The notes under the pieces are model-generated. The model ran no database searches. It was not told where the DNA came from and worked only from the letters and a program-made list of their open reading frames with translations. This document shows positions 49,654 to 54,420 of a DNA stretch of 54,420 nt, piece by piece; positions within the stretch are counted from its first letter, which is position 1; each line of letters starts with the position of its first letter. The DNA is from Saccharibacillus sp. O23 (lineage in GTDB: Bacteria; Bacillota; Bacilli; Paenibacillales; Paenibacillaceae), in NCBI RefSeq assembly GCF_002205895.1, contig NZ_NJDE01000017.1, forward strand, positions 1-54,420, written 5' to 3'. The translations under genes and the position numbers were made by a program.

Positions 49654-50520
49654 TCACCGTTCGGCGGATGAGTTTCTGTGAAAATTCCGAGCGGCTTCCG
49701 CCGCGGTATTGGACGCCAGCTCACGAATGACTTCTTCGCCGAGCGGCTCCGTTTTTCCTTCCGGAAGCTTCAGGTAAGCGAGAAATTCGACGTTGCCTTC
49801 GCCGCCGGTAATCGGCGAGAACGTCAGGCCTCCGATTTCGAAGCCCAGTTCGTTCGCGAAGCTCAGCACTTCGTTCAGCACGTCTTCGTGCACCTTGCGA
49901 TCGCGGACGACGCCCGACTTGCCGACTTTTTCGCGTCCCGCTTCGAACTGCGGTTTGATCAGCGCGGCGACTTCGGCCGGTCTGCGAAGCAGTTGAAGCA
50001 GCGGCGGCAGGATCAGGCGCAGCGAAATAAACGAAACGTCGATGCTCGCGAAATCCGGCTGCGGTCCCTGCAATTCCTCCGGCGTCATGTAACGGAAATT
50101 GGTCCGTTCCATCACGCAGACGCGTTCGTCGTTGCGAAGCGACCAGTCGAGCTGGTTATAGCCGACGTCGATCGCGTAGACGTACGAAGCGCCGTTCTGA
50201 AGCGCGCAGTCGGTAAATCCTCCGGTCGACGAACCGATGTCCAGCATCGCGCGTCCGGTCATATCGATTCCGAACGTCTTGAGCGCTTTTTCGAGCTTCA
50301 AGCCGCCTCGGCTGACATACGGATGCACCGAGCCTTTGACGTGAAGCGCCGCGCTTCGCGGAACTTTCATGCCCGGCTTCTCGATGCGTTCTTGATCGGC
50401 GAAGACAAGACCCGCCATGATGGCGGCCTTGGCTTTCTCCCGGCTTTCGTAATACGCCTGCTCCACGAGCAGAACGTCGATTCGTTCTTTGGTTGCTTTC
50501 GGTTCTTTTGGCTCGGCCAT
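49654..50520 (-). CDS. tlyA: TlyA-family 23S rRNA/16S rRNA cytidine 2'-O-methyltransferase
   Basis: A 288-residue rRNA methyltransferase. The N-terminal S4 RNA-binding domain (about 10-70) has RIDVLLVEQAYYESREKAK and GLVFADQERIEKPG. The SAM-binding methyltransferase part starts with SRGGLKLEKALKTF, then LDIGSSTGGFTDCALQ, the DVGYNQLDW strand, IDVSFISLRLILPPL and LIKPQFEAGRE, with the K-D-K-type catalytic residues of FtsJ enzymes. It is YqxC in B. subtilis. AAGAGAG precedes the ATG, 43 bp after the dxs stop. It is part of the ispA-dxs-tlyA-argR-recN string. Confidence 0.95.
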   Translation of the reverse strand: MAEPKEPKATKERIDVLLVEQAYYESREKAKAAIMAGLVFADQERIEKPGMKVPRSAALHVKGSVHPYVSRGGLKLEKALKTFGIDMTGRAMLDIGSSTGGFTDCALQNGASYVYAIDVGYNQLDWSLRNDERVCVMERTNFRYMTPEELQGPQPDFASIDVSFISLRLILPPLLQLLRRPAEVAALIKPQFEAGREKVGKSGVVRDRKVHEDVLNEVLSFANELGFEIGGLTFSPITGGEGNVEFLAYLKLPEGKTEPLGEEVIRELASNTAAEAARNFHRNSSAER

Positions 50521-50563
50521 AATCAGGCTCTCTTTCTGTGTAAAATGCGGATTCGCGGCGCTG

Positions 50564-52468
50564 TTAAGACGGCAGGCCCGTCTTCAGCTCCAATCGGCTT
50601 CCGGTCACGATCTCCCGCGCCAGATTCGCCGCATGTTCCGCCGTGAGACCGGCTTCCTGCTGCTGTTCTTTGATGCTGCCGTGTTCGATAAAGCAGTCCG
50701 GAACGCCCATGATGCGGACTTCGGCATGCGAGATTCCGCGCGAAGCATAGAATTCGAGCACCGCTCCGCCCAGACCGCCGGCCTGCGACGCTTCTTCCAT
50801 CACGAGCATCTTGACGCCGCGATCCGCGAGTTCGGTCAGCATGTTCTCGTCGAGCGGCTTAAGGAAGCGCGCGTTGACGACGCTGGCTTGAATGCCGGAC
50901 GACTTGAGCAGCTCGGCGGCCGCCAGAGCGGTCTGCACCATCGGACCTACGGCCAGAATCGCGCAGCTGTCGCCTTCGCGAACCGTTTCCCAACTGCCGA
51001 TCGGAATGTCGCGAAGTACCGGATCGAGCGGCACGCCGAGCGCGTTGATGCGCGGATAACGGAAACCGATCGGTCCTTTATCGTAATCGAGCGCCGTTTT
51101 CATCATATGGCGCAGTTCGTTCTCGTCTTTGGGCATCATCAGGACCATATTCGGAATATGGCGCAGGAACGCGATATCGTATACGCCTTGATGCGTCTCG
51201 CCGTCCGCGCCTACGAAGCCCGCGCGGTCGATCGCGAACATGACGTTGGCGTTATGCCGGCAGATATCGTGCACGATCTGATCGTAAGCTCGCTGCATGA
51301 ACGTGGAATAGACCGCGAATACCGGCTTCATCCCTTCCAACGCCATAGCCGCGCACAGCGTCGCCGCATGCTGTTCGGCGATGCCGACGTCGATCATCCG
51401 GTTCGGGAAGCGCGACGCGAACTCCATCAAGCCCGAACCGCCCGGCATGGCCGGAGTGACGGCGACGATGCGTTCGTCCTGCTCCGCAAGTTCGATCAAC
51501 GTCTTGCCGAATACTTCGGTGTACATCGGATTGCCGGCGGACTTGAGCGTCTTGCCGGATTCCATCTTGTAAGGCGAGATGCCGTGCCATTTGTGCGAAT
51601 CGGCTTCCGCCGGCTTGTAACCTTTGCCTTTGGTCGTCACGACATGCACCAATACGGGGCCTTCGATGTTGTCCGATTGGCGGAACGTCTCCATCAGCTT
51701 CGGCAGATCGTGCCCGTCGATCGGGCCGATGTACGTGAAGCCCAGCTCTTCGAACAGCACGCCCGGCACCATCATGTATTTCAAACTGTCTTTGACTTTC
51801 TCCGCCGTACGCGCCAGCTTGCCGCCGATCGCCGGAATCTTCTTGATCAGCGATTCGACGTCGTCTTTGGCGCGCAGATAATGTTTGTCCGCGCGCACGC
51901 GGCTCAAATAATTATGCATCGCCCCGACGTTCGGAGCGATCGACATCTCGTTGTCGTTCAAGACCACGAGCAAATTCTTTTTCTCGTGTCCGATATGGTT
52001 GAGCGCTTCGAACGCCATGCCGCCGGTCAGCGCGCCGTCGCCGATCACCGCCACAACTTTATTGGTTTCGCCTTTGAGGTCGCGCGCCATCGCCATGCCC
52101 ATCGCCGCGGACAGCGACGTGCTGCTGTGGCCCGCTTCCCAGACGTCGTGTTCGCTTTCGGCGCGTTTGACGAATCCGCACAGCCCTTTGTATTTGCGCA
52201 GGGTGTCGAATTTGTCTTGTCTGCCGGTCAAAATCTTGTGTACGTAGGCTTGATGGCCTACGTCGAAAATAAATTTGTCTTTGGGACTGTCGTAGCAATA
52301 ATGCAAGGCCAACGTCAATTCCACCACGCCCAGATTAGAGGCCAAATGTCCGCCTGTCGCCGACAGCTTCTCGATCAAAAACTGGCGAATCTCCTGAGCC
52401 AACGGCGCAAGTTGATCAGTCGGCAGTTTCTTCAGATCGCCGGGTTGATTGATTTGTGGAAGCAGCAT
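50564..52468 (-). CDS. dxs: 1-deoxy-D-xylulose-5-phosphate synthase
   Basis: A 634-residue thiamine-diphosphate enzyme, first step of the MEP isoprenoid pathway (pyruvate plus glyceraldehyde-3-phosphate). TPP motif [18 protein letters not shown] ending in VLNDNEMSI; substrate blocks [20 protein letters not shown] and [12 protein letters not shown]; transketolase-like middle with [17 protein letters not shown] and [20 protein letters not shown]-terminal domain with LKPLD. The length is standard. The ribosome binding site is weak (GGGGA 8 bp before ATG). The 295 bp between its start and the ispA stop holds no supported gene. Confidence 0.97.
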   Translation of the reverse strand: MLLPQINQPGDLKKLPTDQLAPLAQEIRQFLIEKLSATGGHLASNLGVVELTLALHYCYDSPKDKFIFDVGHQAYVHKILTGRQDKFDTLRKYKGLCGFVKRAESEHDVWEAGHSSTSLSAAMGMAMARDLKGETNKVVAVIGDGALTGGMAFEALNHIGHEKKNLLVVLNDNEMSIAPNVGAMHNYLSRVRADKHYLRAKDDVESLIKKIPAIGGKLARTAEKVKDSLKYMMVPGVLFEELGFTYIGPIDGHDLPKLMETFRQSDNIEGPVLVHVVTTKGKGYKPAEADSHKWHGISPYKMESGKTLKSAGNPMYTEVFGKTLIELAEQDERIVAVTPAMPGGSGLMEFASRFPNRMIDVGIAEQHAATLCAAMALEGMKPVFAVYSTFMQRAYDQIVHDICRHNANVMFAIDRAGFVGADGETHQGVYDIAFLRHIPNMVLMMPKDENELRHMMKTALDYDKGPIGFRYPRINALGVPLDPVLRDIPIGSWETVREGDSCAILAVGPMVQTALAAAELLKSSGIQASVVNARFLKPLDENMLTELADRGVKMLVMEEASQAGGLGGAVLEFYASRGISHAEVRIMGVPDCFIEHGSIKEQQQEAGLTAEHAANLAREIVTGSRLELKTGLPS

Positions 52469-52763
52469 ATGTCATTCCCCGCTTTCCTTCATTTTCCTGA
52501 ATGCAGGCCGCATGCGCGGATTGTGGAACGGCATGTTCGTCGTTCGCGCATACGTCCTGGTCGCCCTTGTCGAATATGCGGCGTTCGGCAGCTTCCGATG
52601 AAGTCTGTTCGTCCGATGCGCCATAGTACCGGTATTATATCGTTTTTCGGGAAGCAAAGCCAATTTCCGTCCGCGGCTCCGCATCCTAGGCGCTGCCGTT
52701 TCTCTGTTGTTCAATACCCAAGCAAGCGAGCGCCGAAACCGGAATTTTCTTATTCGCCTTGTC

Positions 52764-53669
52764 TCAACGGTCCCGTTCCACCAAATAATCGGCGATGGCA
52801 AGCAGCCGCTCGGCGGACTGCAAACCCGCGTTTTCGACGGCCGATTTGGCTTCTTCGCTCAACCGTTTCACTTCCTCGCGCGATCCGTCGATGCCCAGGA
52901 AATACGGGTAAGTCACTTTTTCCATTTTGACGTCGCTCTGCGTCTTTTTGCCCAGCTTGCTCTCGTCGCCGACCAGATCGAGAATATCGTCCTGAATCTG
53001 GAACGCCAATCCGATGCCTCGGCCGAACGTGCGCAGCGCTTCGAGCTGCTCCGGCGTCGCGCCGGCCGCGCGGCCTCCCGCCAGCAGCGAGAACATGATC
53101 AGATCGCTGGTCTTATGCAGATGGATGTATTCGAGCCGCTTCAGGTCGGTAATGCCTTGTTCGCCTTCCATGTCCGCCACTTGGCCGCCGACCATGCCGC
53201 GAGGACCCGCGTATTCGGCCAGGTCCGACACGATCGCGATCGCCGCTTCGGCGCCGAGCAGACCGTCTTTGGCCAAAGTCGCGATCACGTAGAAAGCATG
53301 CGTCAACAGACCGTCGCCGGCCAGAATCGCCATCGCTTCTCCGAACACTTTGTGGTTCGTCGGTTTGCCCCGGCGCAGATCGTCGTCGTCCATCGCCGGC
53401 AGATCGTCATGGACGAGCGAATACGTATGGACCATCTCCACGGCCGCAGCGACGCGGATCGCCGCTTCGCGGCCGCCGCCCAAGCTTTCGCAGGCCGCGA
53501 CCACAAGCAGAGGACGCAGGCGTTTGCCGCCGGCGTCCAACGAATATCTCATCGACTTCAACAGCGCCTCGGGCATATCCCATTCCGCGGGAAAAGCTTC
53601 CTCGAAATAGGCTTCCAAGTCGGACGCCACTTCAGCCATATAGGGTTCAAGCGCGAAAATAGAATTCAA
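52764..53669 (-). CDS. ispA: Farnesyl diphosphate synthase (polyprenyl synthetase), TTG start
   Basis: A 301-residue prenyl transferase that makes farnesyl diphosphate from IPP and DMAPP. The first Asp-rich motif is VHDDLPAMDDDDLRRG (DDxxxxD), the second is FQIQDDILDLVGDESKLGKK, with GGKRLRPLLV before and MVGGQVADMEGE between. TTG 53669 overlaps the xseB stop as TTGA, with AAGGCGG 9 bp upstream. The first ATG (53639) has no ribosome binding site, so I use TTG. Gene order xseA-xseB-ispA-dxs is standard in Bacilli. Confidence 0.95.
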   Translation of the reverse strand: MNSIFALEPYMAEVASDLEAYFEEAFPAEWDMPEALLKSMRYSLDAGGKRLRPLLVVAACESLGGGREAAIRVAAAVEMVHTYSLVHDDLPAMDDDDLRRGKPTNHKVFGEAMAILAGDGLLTHAFYVIATLAKDGLLGAEAAIAIVSDLAEYAGPRGMVGGQVADMEGEQGITDLKRLEYIHLHKTSDLIMFSLLAGGRAAGATPEQLEALRTFGRGIGLAFQIQDDILDLVGDESKLGKKTQSDVKMEKVTYPYFLGIDGSREEVKRLSEEAKSAVENAGLQSAERLLAIADYLVERDR

Positions 53670-53950
53670 AAGTTGTCGCCGCCTTCCGCTTCGGATGCGA
53701 AGTTCCGACGGCGCAATTGGCCGTCCTCTTCGACGATCGTCTCGATCTTACGCTCGACCTGCTCCAATTTCTGGCCGCAGAGCTGAGACAGCTTCATGCC
53801 CTGCTGGAACAAGTCGATGGATTTCTCGAGCGGCACGTCGCCCCGTTCGAGTTCGGCGACGATCGCTTCCAGCCGGTCCATCGCCTGCTCGAAGTTCAGT
53901 TCGGCGGCGCCGGCTTGCTCCGGGGATCGGTTTCCGGTGTTATTCTCCAC
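53666..53950 (-). CDS. xseB: Exodeoxyribonuclease VII small subunit
   Basis: A 94-residue accessory subunit that binds XseA. The family core is NFEQAMDRLEAIVAELERGDVPLEKSIDLFQQGMKLSQLCGQKLEQVERKIE, a helical bundle. GTG 53950 is chosen because GGAGGAGGG lies 8 bp upstream; an earlier in-frame ATG lies in the end of xseA. It overlaps xseA by 11 bp and ispA by 4 bp, so all three are translationally linked. The C-terminal tail is slightly longer than usual. Confidence 0.94.
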   Translation of the reverse strand: MENNTGNRSPEQAGAAELNFEQAMDRLEAIVAELERGDVPLEKSIDLFQQGMKLSQLCGQKLEQVERKIETIVEEDGQLRRRNFASEAEGGDNF

Positions 53951-54420
53951 TTCGATTGCCCTCCTCCGTCGTATGGATGACCCGACAGTCCAGACTTCCG
54001 TCATTGACGCGGATTACGATTCGGTCGCCCTCGCGCACTTCGCGCGCGGATTTGATCAGTTTCTGTTCGCCTTCGTCGTAGACGAGGCTGTACCCCCGAG
54101 CCATGACCTTAAGCGGGCTGAGCGCATCGAGCTGACGCATGCCGCCTTGAAGCCGCTGCCGCCGGTCTTTGACGGCGGCGTTCATGGCGGCGGACAGGCG
54201 CCCGTCCAGCGCGCCGAGCTGGCGCGCGGCCAACTGGAGCTGCGCGCCGGGATAGAAGCGCGCGAGCCTGCCGTGCAGGCGCGCGTGCTTGTCCCTTCCT
54301 GCGGCATGGCGGGCTTCGGTACGCGCCGTCAGGCGGCGCGTCAGCCCGTCGAGCCGCTGCGCGTGCGATTGAAGCGCGCGCTCCGGTTGGCGCAGCACGA
54401 TTTGGAGATTCAGCAGATCC
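53940..54420 (-). CDS. xseA: Exodeoxyribonuclease VII large subunit (partial, C-terminal part)
   Basis: The last 159 codons of the large catalytic subunit of exonuclease VII, a single-strand nuclease in mismatch repair and DNA processing. The visible part is the coiled-coil arm (long Arg/Ala/Leu-rich helix with LRQPERALQSHAQRL and LTARTEARHAAG) and the C-terminal SPLKVMARGYSLVYDEGEQ followed by GDRIVIRVNDGSLDCRV, a known XseA end. The catalytic centre lies outside the window. The sequence is strongly biased to GC and Arg in the coiled coil. Stop at 53940 overlaps xseB. Confidence 0.93.
   Translation of the reverse strand, partial: DLLNLQIVLRQPERALQSHAQRLDGLTRRLTARTEARHAAGRDKHARLHGRLARFYPGAQLQLAARQLGALDGRLSAAMNAAVKDRRQRLQGGMRQLDALSPLKVMARGYSLVYDEGEQKLIKSAREVREGDRIVIRVNDGSLDCRVIHTTEEGNRSGE

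Noticed and set aside
52472..52801. Minus-strand frame between ispA and dxs.
   Set aside because: Low-complexity basic sequence, no ribosome binding site, overlaps the ispA end, and no recognisable content.

Overview
This 54.4-kb window is from a high-GC Firmicute of the Paenibacillaceae. The evidence is a Spo0A orthologue, the ispA-dxs-tlyA-argR-recN-spo0A gene order, AGGAGG-type ribosome binding sites, YesM/YesN-type two-component genes, DUF5696 and NHL carbohydrate loci, and two CcpA cre sites. Protein style and GC content suggest Saccharibacillus or a close relative; that placement is inference. No rRNA, tRNA, CRISPR array, transposase or phage gene was seen. Several long apparent reading frames are shadows of real genes in other frames.

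Layout. (1) 1-4523, minus strand: branched-chain 2-oxoacid dehydrogenase genes (E1 alpha, E1 beta, truncated E2) and a separately terminated dihydrolipoyl dehydrogenase preceded by a small coiled-coil protein. (2) 4681-6233, plus: a YtrA-type GntR repressor translationally coupled to a DUF1648/DUF5808 membrane protein. (3) 6360-12094, plus: a complete STM4015-STM4014-STM4013-STM4012-STM4011 cassette (leucine-rich repeat protein, ATP-grasp-like protein, sulfatase-fold hydrolase, two radical SAM enzymes). This widely distributed set has no assigned function that I know of and is the best candidate for an undescribed system here. It carries a LexA-like box by its promoter and a 41-bp tandem repeat between its first two genes. 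(4) 12149-18682: an AlkC-type DNA glycosylase, a chemoreceptor with a sensor domain at its C-terminus, a 46-residue small ORF, a hypothetical protein and a secreted mosaic protein.

(5) 18702-35048, minus: a long carbohydrate locus. Two solute-binding proteins, two permease pairs, an NHL/TPR membrane protein, a YIP1 protein and a large DUF5696 lipoprotein are followed by a secreted GH5-ricin enzyme and an intracellular GH43. No ABC ATPase is encoded, so a shared MsmX-type ATPase elsewhere is inferred. The divergent region at 35049-35322 has two perfect cre sites and drives an AraC regulator with a degenerate receiver. (6) 36229-42931, minus: a solute-binding protein, YesM-type kinase, YesN-type regulator and GH43 arabinofuranosidase, apparently a sensing and response unit. 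(7) 43059-45900: GNAT acetyltransferase, GTPase, NAD(P)-binding protein and a small conserved-looking protein. (8) 46004-54420, minus: spo0A, recN, argR, tlyA, dxs, ispA, xseB and truncated xseA. spoIVB, which normally lies between recN and spo0A, is missing. That gap instead holds a sigma-H/0A-box promoter and a candidate three-way-junction RNA.
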